A DNA stretch of 51,028 bases, taken from the NCBI GenBank assembly GCA_964473525.1, contig CAYYPK010000044.1, forward strand, positions 1 to 51,028. Direction: 5' to 3'. Shown piece by piece: positions 9,363-17,776 of the stretch. The stretch comes from GCA-2687025 sp964473525. GTDB taxonomy: Bacteria > Poribacteria > WGA-4E > GCA-2687025. The first letter of the stretch is position 1, and each line of letters begins with the position of its first letter. Position numbers and translations under genes: made by a program. The notes under the pieces are model-generated. The model made no database searches. It was not told the DNA's origin and saw only the letters and a list, made by a program, of their open reading frames with translations.

Positions 9363-10337
9363 ATGGGTCGGCGTTTTTTGCGCGTGTGCGGCAGGGCAGG
9401 ACTCCTCCGATGGGCGCTGGCGGCCGTCTCTGCTTCAGCCGTGTGTGTCGCTGATGCCACGGATGGGGGCAGGATCGCCTTCGTGTCAGATCGGGACGGT
9501 CCTACGGAGATCTACACGATGAGGCCGGACGGGAGCGATATCCGGCGGCGCACTGAACTGGGGGTGCGGATTCTCGAGATCGGTTGGTCGCCTAACGGGA
9601 AATGGATCGCCTTCGCCGGTGGCGGCCAGTTGCTCGCGGTTGGCGCCAATGGCGATGTGCGCTTGCTGGCCGACTCGACATCGCCCACGCATCGCGGGCC
9701 CACCTGGTCGCCCGACTCGCAGTGGGTGGCGTTCGGCGCGCAGCCCGTCCCGTTCGTGTTGCCGACACTGTTCAAGGTCAGCGTCGATGGCGGCGACATG
9801 GAGCTGATGATTGACCCGCCCCATTTCGAGTGGGGCGGGGACTGGTCGCCGGACGGCGGTCAGCTGGTGCACGAGGGGTGGGCTCCCGGGAACATCATGG
9901 ACATCGTTGTCACAACGATAGAGACCGGCGAACGGACGAACGTGACAGACCACCCCTTCTATGAAACGGCGCCCTGTTGGTCGCCCGACGGGAGCAAGAT
10001 CGTCTTCATGCGGCAGGATGTCGTGAACGACCTGTACGTGATGGGCGCCGACGGTAGCGGACTGGAGGTTCTGCACCAGCACCCGGCCGACGACCGCTCG
10101 CCCTCGTGGTCGCCGGATGGCACGCGGATCGCTTTCCAATCGACCAGGGATGGTGGGGACGACATCTTCACGATGACGGCCGAGGGTGACGACCCGGTGA
10201 ATCTGACGCGCCACCCAGCGGAGGACAGGTATCCGTCGTGGTGGGACCGGTCGCTGGCCGTGCTCCCGAGGCAGTCCCGGCCAGTTCTCTGGGCCGGACT
10301 GAAGCATCCCGCACGCTTCGTCTGGCCACCGAAGTGA
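9363..10337 (+). CDS. Secreted TolB-like WD40/PD40 beta-propeller protein
   Basis: A 324-aa exported protein. The signal peptide is FLRVCGRAGLLRWALAAVSA, cleaved before DATDGG. Repeated PD40/TolB blades follow: GGRIAFVSDRDGPTEIYTM, WSPNGKWIAF, WSPDSQWVAFG, WSPDGGQLVH, WSPDGSKIVFM, WSPDGTRIAFQSTRDGGDDI. The ATG is preceded by AGAGGGA. This is not the Tol-Pal TolB itself: no pal, tolA or tolQ neighbours and a shorter protein without the N-terminal TolB domain. The tail SLAVLPRQSRPVLWAGLKHP resembles the LamG tails in this window. Role is probably a periplasmic or surface interaction scaffold; ligand unknown. Confidence 0.85.
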   Translation: MGRRFLRVCGRAGLLRWALAAVSASAVCVADATDGGRIAFVSDRDGPTEIYTMRPDGSDIRRRTELGVRILEIGWSPNGKWIAFAGGGQLLAVGANGDVRLLADSTSPTHRGPTWSPDSQWVAFGAQPVPFVLPTLFKVSVDGGDMELMIDPPHFEWGGDWSPDGGQLVHEGWAPGNIMDIVVTTIETGERTNVTDHPFYETAPCWSPDGSKIVFMRQDVVNDLYVMGADGSGLEVLHQHPADDRSPSWSPDGTRIAFQSTRDGGDDIFTMTAEGDDPVNLTRHPAEDRYPSWWDRSLAVLPRQSRPVLWAGLKHPARFVWPPK

Positions 10338-10629
10338 AGGTCGCCGAAACGCTGGCTCCTACCGCGAAGCCGTGGTTGGCTGACGCCGAGACGCCGATGC
10401 TCGGATGCGCGAGCGAGGCCATTTAGCTCCCGTTCGCGCGGGACCCCTGCGACGTCGCGTGGCGCCCCGCCCGTGCGTGTCCCAGTCCACCCTCCGGCGT
10501 TGCGCGATGTCTCCCCGCGTTTCTCGCCCTGGCGCGGTTGTCCGGCCGTTTCGCCATGCAGTATTCTGCACGCGTCGATTGACACGCGGACCCAGACGCG
10601 GGACGACACCACCTGCGAGGACGTGAACC

Positions 10630-11577
10630 GTGCGCCTCACCACCATCGCGCTGCTCGCCGCCACGCTGACGGGATGCGCCGCTATCCAGTCGGTGAACAT
10701 CCTCAGCACCGAAGACGAATTGAGCCTGGGCCAGCAGTTTGACGCGGAGATCTCCAAGGAAGCGGAGTTCCTCGAAGACCCCGAGATCCTTGCTTATGTC
10801 GATGATCTGACGCAGCGGCTGGCAAAGGTCTGCAAGCGAACCGATATCGAGTATCACGTGCGCGTGGTTGTGTCCGAGGAAATCAATGCCTTCGCCGTTC
10901 CGGGCGGGTATCTGTACGTGAACTTGGGCCTCATGCGCGCCGCGAAGTCCGAGTCGGAACTGGCGGGCGTCATGGGGCATGAGATAGGCCACGTCGTAGG
11001 GCGCCACGGCGCCAAACATATGACCCAGCAGTTGGGTCTGGCCGCGATGGTTGGCGTCATCGCCGGTGACGATCCCGGACTCACTGCGGAAATCGTGGGT
11101 GGCCTTGTAGCCGTGGGTGGGCAGGGACTCCTGCTCAAGTACGGCCGCGACGACGAGCTAGAGGCCGACGCGTTGGGCATCCAGAATCTCTACGACGCGG
11201 GGATCGACCCATCGGGTCTCGTGACGTTCTTCGACGAACTCCTGAACAAGGAAGGAGGGGGCGACCCGGGGATCATGCAGATGCTCTCCACACATCCTCC
11301 GACGAAGCAGCGCATTCAGCGGGGCAAGGAGCAGGTTGACGCGTTGCCTGACCGCTCCGGGCTACAGAAGACGAGCGCGCGCTTTCGTCGCATACAGAGG
11401 TCACTACCGCCCCCCAAGGAACCGACGCCACGGCCGGACGCCGCGCGACTCGAGGGCGCTGATGAACCGAGCGCGGCGCTTCGGGTTATAGTACAGGGCG
11501 AGCAGTCCGCGACTGAGCCCGACTCGCTGCGTAACCCGCCCGGCAAACCGTGGAGTGGCGATGCGAATGGCGGCTAA
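10630..11577 (+). CDS. M48-family zinc metallopeptidase lipoprotein
   Basis: A 315-aa lipoprotein starting at GTG with GCGAGG nine bases upstream. The signal peptide ends in the lipobox LTGC, so Cys16 would be acylated. The zinc-protease motif HEIGH is at residues 117-121 and the third-ligand motif EADALG follows near residue 178, as in M48 (BepA, LoiP, YcaL). The middle contains INAFAVPGGYLYVNLGLM, a family hallmark. The last 70 residues are proline- and charge-rich and probably disordered. Such proteases do outer-membrane protein quality control in the periplasm. It overlaps the ClpX-like gene, so the two are likely coupled. Confidence 0.92.
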   Translation: MRLTTIALLAATLTGCAAIQSVNILSTEDELSLGQQFDAEISKEAEFLEDPEILAYVDDLTQRLAKVCKRTDIEYHVRVVVSEEINAFAVPGGYLYVNLGLMRAAKSESELAGVMGHEIGHVVGRHGAKHMTQQLGLAAMVGVIAGDDPGLTAEIVGGLVAVGGQGLLLKYGRDDELEADALGIQNLYDAGIDPSGLVTFFDELLNKEGGGDPGIMQMLSTHPPTKQRIQRGKEQVDALPDRSGLQKTSARFRRIQRSLPPPKEPTPRPDAARLEGADEPSAALRVIVQGEQSATEPDSLRNPPGKPWSGDANGG

Positions 11578-13147
11578 GAAGATCCCGACGCAAGAGGAAC
11601 TGCAAGAAGACCTGGCGGAGTTCCTGCGCCAGAAGTACGGCGATCACGTCCAGTTGGGCGTGCAGGTCCAGGGCCACGGAGAGCGCGAAGCGGAGGTAGA
11701 ACCCCCGGATTCCGAGGACATCGAGGAGCTTAAGCGGCGCATCCTCGAATTCGACATGACCCCCAAAGAGGTGAAGGCGTACCTCGACCGCTTCGTCATT
11801 GGGCAGGAAGACTCCAAACGCGCCCTCGCCATCGCCATATGCGACCACTACAACCATATCCGTGAGTGCGAGCACGACCCTGAACTCAGGGATGCCGACT
11901 ACTCCAAGCAGAACGTGCTCATGGTCGGCCCGACCGGCGTCGGCAAGACGTACCTCATCCGCACGCTAGCAAAGCTCGTGGGCGTGCCGTTCGTGAAGGC
12001 GGACGCCACGAAGTTCAGCGAGACGGGCTACGTAGGCGGCAACGTCGAGGATCTCGTGCGCGACCTCGTCACGCAGGCGGACGGCGACCCTGGTCTGGCG
12101 CAATACGGCATCGTCTACCTCGACGAGGTAGACAAGGTTGCGACGCCCCCGAACATCATCGGTCGTGACGTGAGCGGCCGCGGCGTGCAGATGAACCTCC
12201 TGAAGCTCATGGAGGAGACGGAAGTCGACCTGCGTTCTCCCTTCGACCCCACGAGCCAGATGCAGGCGGCGATGGAGTTCCAGAAGAAGGGCAAGGTCGA
12301 GAAGCCGACCATCAACACACGGTACATTCTGTTCATCGTGAGCGGCGCATTCACGAATCTGGTGGACCTCGTGAAGAAGCGCGCGCACAAGACCACGATG
12401 GGCTTCGGCGGCAACGTCGAGCGCGACGACGACGCGGAGTACCTCGCCCAAGCGATTTCCGAGGACTTCGTGCAGTTTGGTTTCGAGCCCGAGTTCGTCG
12501 GCAGGCTACCGGTGCACGTGTTCTGTCACCAACTGTCCGTCGACCAGCTCTTCGAGATCCTCCAGCGCTCCGAGGGATCCATCATCCGGCAGTACGAGCG
12601 GGCGTTCCGGGCGTATGGGATACAGGCAATCTTCGAGGACGAGGGCCTCCACGCCATCGCCGAGCAGGCGCACGAGGAGAAGACCGGCGCGCGAGGACTC
12701 ATGACGGTGTGCGAGCGGCTGTTCCGCAACTTCAAGTACGAACTCCCAGCCACGGACGTGACGATGTTCGTCGTCAACAGGGAGTTGGCGGAGAATCCGG
12801 CGGATGTCTTGGAGCGGCTGCTCGACGACCCCGGATTCCGGCAGCGTTCCGTGGGTCGGTACATCCTGTCTAACTACGGCGCTCGGTTCCTTGAGGAGAC
12901 CGAGATCGAGCTGGAGTTTCACGAAGACGCCATCGACGCCCTGTGCGACGTGGCGGTAAAGTCAGGAGACGAACTGTTCGAGGTCGCCCTGACGATGTTC
13001 CACGACTACGAACACGGGCTCAGCCTCGTCCGACGGAACACGGGCAAGTCCCGCTTCGCAATAACGCGGGAGGTCGTCGAGAACCCCGACGGAGTGTTAA
13101 GCGATTGGATTCGCGAATCGTACAACGAGCAGGAGACGACCTCGTAG
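11561..13147 (+). CDS. ClpX-like AAA+ ATPase with duplicated C-terminal small domain
   Basis: A 528-aa cytoplasmic AAA+ protein. ATG 11561 is favoured because GGAG sits five bases upstream, inside the end of the peptidase gene. It shows Walker A GPTGVGKT (about residues 123-130), Walker B IVYLDEVDK (about 184), the ClpX pore loop GYVG, and the sensor-2 region KTGARGL. A MGF tripeptide occupies the place of the ClpP-binding IGF loop. It differs from true ClpX by lacking the N-terminal CxxC zinc domain and by being about 100 aa longer. The extra C-terminus looks like a second, degenerate small domain (compare VVNRELAENPADVLERLL with AITREVVENPDGVLSDWI). It ends three bases before fliR. Unfoldase activity is inferred; whether it partners ClpP is unknown. 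Confidence 0.85.
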   Translation: MRMAAKKIPTQEELQEDLAEFLRQKYGDHVQLGVQVQGHGEREAEVEPPDSEDIEELKRRILEFDMTPKEVKAYLDRFVIGQEDSKRALAIAICDHYNHIRECEHDPELRDADYSKQNVLMVGPTGVGKTYLIRTLAKLVGVPFVKADATKFSETGYVGGNVEDLVRDLVTQADGDPGLAQYGIVYLDEVDKVATPPNIIGRDVSGRGVQMNLLKLMEETEVDLRSPFDPTSQMQAAMEFQKKGKVEKPTINTRYILFIVSGAFTNLVDLVKKRAHKTTMGFGGNVERDDDAEYLAQAISEDFVQFGFEPEFVGRLPVHVFCHQLSVDQLFEILQRSEGSIIRQYERAFRAYGIQAIFEDEGLHAIAEQAHEEKTGARGLMTVCERLFRNFKYELPATDVTMFVVNRELAENPADVLERLLDDPGFRQRSVGRYILSNYGARFLEETEIELEFHEDAIDALCDVAVKSGDELFEVALTMFHDYEHGLSLVRRNTGKSRFAITREVVENPDGVLSDWIRESYNEQETTS

Positions 13148-13150
13148 AGC

Positions 13151-13927
13151 ATGGAACTGCTTCAGCCTGCAACTCTTGCAGCGTTCCTGCTGGTGCTGTT
13201 CCGCATCACCGGGCTGATACTGGTCGCCCCTCTATTCGGCGACCGTCCGGTGCCTGCGACGGCGAAGGCAAGCTTTTCGCTCATCCTGGCGCTGCTCCTG
13301 TTCCCCGTGCTGCCGGTTCGCGAATACCACGGGGTGCTGACGGTCACGGGGTACGGCATCGTTATCTTCCGCGAGCTGCTCATCGGCATCGTGCTTGGAT
13401 ACGCGGCGCAGACAGTGTTCGCGGGCACGATGATGGCGGGACAACTCATCAGCTTCCAGATGGGTCTGGCGCTCGCCAGAGCCATGGACCCGGTGGCGGC
13501 GGTGTCCAGCACGGTGGTCTCCGTTATCTACCGCTGGATGGCCCTGATGGTGTTCATCGCGGTGGGTGGGCACCTCCATCTGCTGGTGGCGCTGTCGGAC
13601 AGCTATCGGATGATCGGCTTCGGGGAGACGGTGTTCGATTCGTCGGCGCTGCGCCTGATTCTAGGGATGCTGAACGACCTGTTCAAGATCGCCATTCGTG
13701 TTGCGGCGCCCTCGACGGTCGTGCTGTTCTTTACGAACTCGACCCTGGCGATTCTAGGTCGAGCGATGCCGCAGATGCACATTTTCCTCGTGGGACTGCC
13801 GTTGACGATGCTGCTGGGATACACGATCTTGGCGCTGTCGGTGACGGGCGTGGTACCGTATTTTGGCGTGCTGTTCGAGGATCTGTACGACAGCACGCGG
13901 GGTCTGTTGGACGCGATGTCTCCTTAG
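13151..13927 (+). CDS. fliR: Flagellar biosynthesis protein FliR
   Basis: 258 aa, about six hydrophobic segments. The start LAAFLLVLFRITGLILVAPLFG with P.ATAKASF, and the central Q.SFQMGLALARAMDP.. pattern, match FliR/SctT of the flagellar and type III export gate. FliR works with FliP and FliQ as the core channel and contacts FlhB. fliP and fliQ are not in this window. The gene begins three bases after the ClpX-like gene and is followed by flhB, the usual order. Length is normal for the family. Confidence 0.93.
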   Translation: MELLQPATLAAFLLVLFRITGLILVAPLFGDRPVPATAKASFSLILALLLFPVLPVREYHGVLTVTGYGIVIFRELLIGIVLGYAAQTVFAGTMMAGQLISFQMGLALARAMDPVAAVSSTVVSVIYRWMALMVFIAVGGHLHLLVALSDSYRMIGFGETVFDSSALRLILGMLNDLFKIAIRVAAPSTVVLFFTNSTLAILGRAMPQMHIFLVGLPLTMLLGYTILALSVTGVVPYFGVLFEDLYDSTRGLLDAMSP

Positions 13928-13950
13928 AGAGATGATCAGTGGGATAGATC

Positions 13951-15138
13951 ATGGCAGACGAACAAGAAAAAACTGAAGACCCATCGCCTAGAAAGATGGA
14001 GGAGGCGCGGCAGGAAGGCACTGTCGCGCGCTCCCAAGAGGTTTCTATCGCGTTGGGTCTCCTGGCGGCGATCATGGCGTTGCGCATAAGTGCGCCGACG
14101 ATCGTCAAGACGCTGCAGCGGGTGATGCAGTACTACTTCTCCGGTATCGGCGAGTTCGTCGGCGAGGATCTCACGGTCGCCAGGATCCAGTCGCTATCGG
14201 GGCGCAGCGTGGAATTCCTCGTCGCCATCATGGGGCCGCTACTCATCACCCTGGCCGCGATGGCGGTGTTCTCCAACCTTATCCAAGTCGGGCCGATGTT
14301 CTCCGTGAAGTCGCTCGAGCCCAAGCTAAACCGTATCTCGCTGGGCAAGGGGCTCGGCTCGATGTTCTCGCAACGGAGTGTCGTCGAGGCCATTAAGGGG
14401 ATGGCGAAGGTCGTCCTTCTGCTCGCGCTCGCCTACCGCATGATCATCAACCAGGTTCCCACGATCCTGGCTCTGCCCATGGTTGGGCACGAGCCGGTTC
14501 TGAAGATGATGGCGTGGCTCGTCTATCGCCTGGCGCTCGTCATGGTGGTGGTGTTCATGATCCTCGCGGCCATCGACTACATGTATCAGCGGTGGCGCCA
14601 CTTCCAGAACCTGCGGATGAGTCGCGAAGAGGTGAAGGAAGAAACGAAGCAGTACGAAGGCGACCCGCAGACCAAGGGTCGCATCCGGTCCATCCAACGG
14701 GACCTCGCGCGACAGCGCATGATGGGCGATGTTCCCGAGGCGTCTGTGGTCATCACGAACCCGACGGAGATTGCCGTCGCTCTGAAATACGAGCAGGATT
14801 CCATGGATGCGCCCAGAGTTGTCGCCAAGGGTCAGCGCCTCATCGCGCAGCGCATCAAGGCGCTCGCGAAGGAGAATCGCGTCCCGATCATGGAAGACAA
14901 ACCCCTCGCGCGCGCCATATACAAGGAAGTGCCGTTGGGCGGGGAGATCGGCAGCCAATACTACCGCGCCGTCGCCGAGATTCTCGCTTACGTGTACCGC
15001 CTGCGCCGTCCGATGGCTCGCTATGCGGCGCAGAACGCTGGGGAGAACGCGCCCACGCCGTCCGCCACGGTAGCGCCTCCGATCGCATCTTCGCCACCAG
15101 CTGCGTCGCCGGGAGCCGCGCCGGCGCCAGGGTCGTGA
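13951..15138 (+). CDS. flhB: Flagellar biosynthesis protein FlhB with NPTE cleavage motif
   Basis: 395 aa. The start ADEQEKTEDPSPRKMEEAR is diagnostic of FlhB, followed by four transmembrane segments to about residue 210. The linker (RMSREEVKEETKQYEGDPQ) leads to the autocleavage site, here N270-P-T-E273 rather than the usual NPTH. Downstream DAPRVVAKGQRLIAQRIKALA and the PLARAIYKEVPLGGEI block match the FlhB cytoplasmic domain, which switches export specificity from hook to filament. The last 40 residues are Ala/Pro-rich. Asn and Pro, the residues needed for cleavage in studied FlhB proteins, are present. Confidence 0.95.
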   Translation: MADEQEKTEDPSPRKMEEARQEGTVARSQEVSIALGLLAAIMALRISAPTIVKTLQRVMQYYFSGIGEFVGEDLTVARIQSLSGRSVEFLVAIMGPLLITLAAMAVFSNLIQVGPMFSVKSLEPKLNRISLGKGLGSMFSQRSVVEAIKGMAKVVLLLALAYRMIINQVPTILALPMVGHEPVLKMMAWLVYRLALVMVVVFMILAAIDYMYQRWRHFQNLRMSREEVKEETKQYEGDPQTKGRIRSIQRDLARQRMMGDVPEASVVITNPTEIAVALKYEQDSMDAPRVVAKGQRLIAQRIKALAKENRVPIMEDKPLARAIYKEVPLGGEIGSQYYRAVAEILAYVYRLRRPMARYAAQNAGENAPTPSATVAPPIASSPPAASPGAAPAPGS

Positions 15139-15166
15139 GAGCAGGTCGCCTTAGGATGACGGCAGG

Positions 15167-16441
15167 ATGATCGTAAGACGCTACGAGGCGGCGACCGAGG
15201 AAGAAGCCCTTCAGAAGGTCCACGTCGACCTGGGGCCGCGCGCTGTCATCCTTCTGACCAAGCAGGAGCCCGGCGAAGACTGCGAGGTCGTCGCCGCCAT
15301 CAATCCGATGGACATCGGCCCCGAAGGCGGCGACACCCCAGAGCCGCCGCGTCGGGAAACGCCGCCGGCCGTGTATCCACGACCTGACCCACAGCCCGGT
15401 TCCCCGGCCTCCCCACTACCGGACGTGGCGGCCGCGAGCGGCGGCCCGCCCGCGCCGCCCGTAACGCCTCCCCAGGCGCAGCCCTCACGAACGCAAGACT
15501 CCGTGGGCGCGCCGAACGCCTACGCTGGCGGCTCCGCCTCTGAGCGAGAGCCCGACCCGCCGCTCGACTCCTCCTGGCTGACGAAGATACGTCGCGGGCT
15601 GGCCCGAGACGCGTACGGGGAGGGCAGGGGCGTCGTCGCGTCGGCCCCGACGCCGGCGCCGATCTCAATCGACGCAGTGCTGCGGCAGCGTTTGGAGCAG
15701 CACGATGTCGAGGAGGATCTGCTGGAAGCCATCCTCACGACCGCGCGAAGCCAAGCGAACGCCGACGACATTCAGGCGACCCTCGTCGCGGCGATTTTGT
15801 CGAGGGTGAAGTTCTCCGAAGGCATTGCGATGACCGGCAGCCCGTGTGTCGTGGCGCTTCTTGGCCCAACAGGCGTCGGCAAGACCACGACGACCGCGAA
15901 ACTCGCGGCGCATCACAGGCTGCAGAAGCAGAAGCGTGTCGGTCTTGTCACGATGGACACGACACGCGTCGGCGGTTCCGAGCAGCTTCAGGCTTACGCG
16001 AACATCATCGACGTGCCGTGTGTCGTGGCGCAGACCCCGCACGACGTTGCCGAGGCCATCTCGGCCTACGCGGCCTATGACCTCGTGCTGATCGACACGC
16101 CTGGGCGTACCGCCGCCGACAGCACGGGACTCGCCGATCTGAGGGTGCTACTGGATGCCGCCAGACCACACGAGACGCATCTCCTCGTTAGCGCGACCAC
16201 GCGTCGTGTAGACCTGTGGGAGACGGCGCGGGGATTCCAGCCTCTATCGCCCGGCCGCATCGCCTTCACGAAGCTGGACGAGACGACGGCCTTCGGCGAC
16301 ATCCTCAACTTCGCCGACCACACTCAATTGCCCCTGTCCTACTTCAGCACTGGGCAGACCGTGCCCGACGCCATAGAGGTCGCGGCGGCCGATCGGCTTG
16401 CCCGATTACTTGTTTCCGAGCGGCGTCCGTTCTATTGTTAG
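15167..16441 (+). CDS. flhF: Flagellar SRP-type GTPase FlhF
   Basis: 424 aa. FlhF-type start IVRRYEAATEEEALQKVHVDLGPRAVILLTKQ, then a Pro-rich variable linker (residues about 55-130), then the N and G domains. The G1 motif GPTGVGKTTTTAKLA starts at residue 233, DTTRVGGSEQL follows, G3 is DTPGR at about 310, and TKLDET is the G4 region. FlhF places and counts polar flagella and helps recruit the MS ring. The GTG-free start at ATG 15167 sits directly behind GGCAGG. The usual partner flhG is not adjacent; a different membrane protein follows. Confidence 0.95.
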   Translation: MIVRRYEAATEEEALQKVHVDLGPRAVILLTKQEPGEDCEVVAAINPMDIGPEGGDTPEPPRRETPPAVYPRPDPQPGSPASPLPDVAAASGGPPAPPVTPPQAQPSRTQDSVGAPNAYAGGSASEREPDPPLDSSWLTKIRRGLARDAYGEGRGVVASAPTPAPISIDAVLRQRLEQHDVEEDLLEAILTTARSQANADDIQATLVAAILSRVKFSEGIAMTGSPCVVALLGPTGVGKTTTTAKLAAHHRLQKQKRVGLVTMDTTRVGGSEQLQAYANIIDVPCVVAQTPHDVAEAISAYAAYDLVLIDTPGRTAADSTGLADLRVLLDAARPHETHLLVSATTRRVDLWETARGFQPLSPGRIAFTKLDETTAFGDILNFADHTQLPLSYFSTGQTVPDAIEVAAADRLARLLVSERRPFYC

Positions 16442-16503
16442 TGCGCCTTAGTTGGCCTCACGGCCCAGTGCGATTCCGACGCCACATATCTACGAGTGCC
16501 TAA

Positions 16504-17601
16504 ATGATCCAATTCCCGTCCGCGCGTAGGGTATGCGTTGTCCTGTGTCTGTTGGCCTACCCACTGCTTGGGTCCGCCGCTGGCGCGAACCTTACCCGCG
16601 TCTTGTCCGACCCGGACGCTGACCCACCGTCGCTGCTGCTCGAGTTCTCCGGCGATCCCGATTGGACGCAGACCCTGGGTATGCGCGGGTCCGAGCAGGA
16701 ACTCAGGATCGAGTTTGCCGACATGGCGAACACGGCGACGCAGAATGGGTATAGGCGCGCGTTCCAGGGCGCTTTGGGCTTCGCCTGGTCGCTGTCGATC
16801 GACGAGGAACCCGACGGGAACACGAGCAACCTGGTGGTCGCTCTTACGTTTCCGTTGGCATCCGCCGCCACCGTTGATGCCAGCACAACGCCGGGCGCCC
16901 TTACCGTCACGATGGCTCCCGCTGCCGTAGGCGCAGCGGCGTCCGCTCTTCCCGTCGCGGGGCCGTCCGAGGCAACGCAGTCTTCCGTCAAGACTCTGTA
17001 TATCGTCGGTGGGCTCATCCTTCTGCTGGGCACTGGCGCGGTGGCTGGTTACTTCCTGCTTCAGAGCTCAGGACGCAACAAGGTTCGAGCCGTCGCGGTT
17101 CCGGCCGAGGAAGCGAAGGAGCTCATGCGCGAGGACGTCGACGCCTTCCGGGAGGCAGCCGACGCGGAGTTGGACGCGTCCCATGAGCGTCACCAACGGC
17201 TCACGCGAATCGTCCGCCAGGACATGTCTGAGATCCGCCTGGAGATGAAGTCCCTCGCAGGCGAATTCGAGCGGGCGACACAGGGCGTGCTGCTCTTCGG
17301 TGAGCCGTTCGTTGCGCAGGCGGACGACGCGCCGACAGAACTCGGCACGCCTCAGGCTCCTCAGGTCGTGGCAGGGGCCATGTCCCTCGGGCCGGACGCG
17401 GAGGCGTCCTCCGAGAGCGTCGCGGCGCCGGATGTCGAAGCGGAGTCACCCTATGCCCGCGCGCGCAAGCTCGTGCAGGGCGGTGGAGACTTGAAGGAAG
17501 TCGGGCGGATCACCGGACTCAGCTCCGCGGAGCTCGACCTGCTGGCGCGCCTCGAGCGTATGCAGTCGAGCCGAGCGGGACAGGCGAGCCCCGCGGAATA
17601 G
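16504..17601 (+). CDS. Flagellar-cluster membrane protein with DUF2802-like C-terminus (FliO position)
   Basis: 365 aa, single-pass. A signal peptide (CVVLCLLAYPLLGSAAG) precedes an extracytoplasmic beta-rich domain (residues about 25-140; LRIEFADM and LVVALTFPL), which could be AMIN-like. A transmembrane helix (about 163-183) is followed by a charged coiled-coil segment (VDAFREAADAELDASHERHQRL) and a final small helical motif, YARARKLVQGGGDLKEVGRITGLSSAELDLLARL, resembling DUF2802, a domain found beside flagellar and chemotaxis genes. FliO-type proteins are similarly placed and single-pass but shorter. The role is inferred from position between flhF and the regulatory trio. Confidence 0.6.
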   Translation: MIQFPSARRVCVVLCLLAYPLLGSAAGANLTRVLSDPDADPPSLLLEFSGDPDWTQTLGMRGSEQELRIEFADMANTATQNGYRRAFQGALGFAWSLSIDEEPDGNTSNLVVALTFPLASAATVDASTTPGALTVTMAPAAVGAAASALPVAGPSEATQSSVKTLYIVGGLILLLGTGAVAGYFLLQSSGRNKVRAVAVPAEEAKELMREDVDAFREAADAELDASHERHQRLTRIVRQDMSEIRLEMKSLAGEFERATQGVLLFGEPFVAQADDAPTELGTPQAPQVVAGAMSLGPDAEASSESVAAPDVEAESPYARARKLVQGGGDLKEVGRITGLSSAELDLLARLERMQSSRAGQASPAE

Positions 17602-17611
17602 CCCTTAGCAG

Positions 17612-17640
17612 TTGCGGGGACGCGGGGAACTGCGTATTAT
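17612..17640 (+). promoter_or_regulatory. Candidate promoter for the VWA/GGDEF-like gene
   Basis: TTGCGG (17612-17617) and TATTAT (17635-17640) with 17-base spacing lie in the only gap of this cluster longer than about 70 bases. It supports translation starting downstream at 17777 rather than at 17612, because the promoter would otherwise lie inside the gene. Confidence 0.4.
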
Positions 17641-17776
17641 TACGTTCTGCCCAGGCTATGTGGGACAGACCGTGGGCGTGGCACATCGCTCCCGCTCGGG
17701 AAGGCGGCGCGCGACGACGCATGGTCGCGGCCCAAGACGATGTCCCGCCCGTGGCAACAGATTCGGGGACTACGCG

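Noticed and set aside
9363..10337. Assignment of the propeller protein as TolB of the Tol-Pal system
   Set aside because: Only the propeller is present, the N-terminal TolB domain is missing, and no tol or pal genes are nearby.
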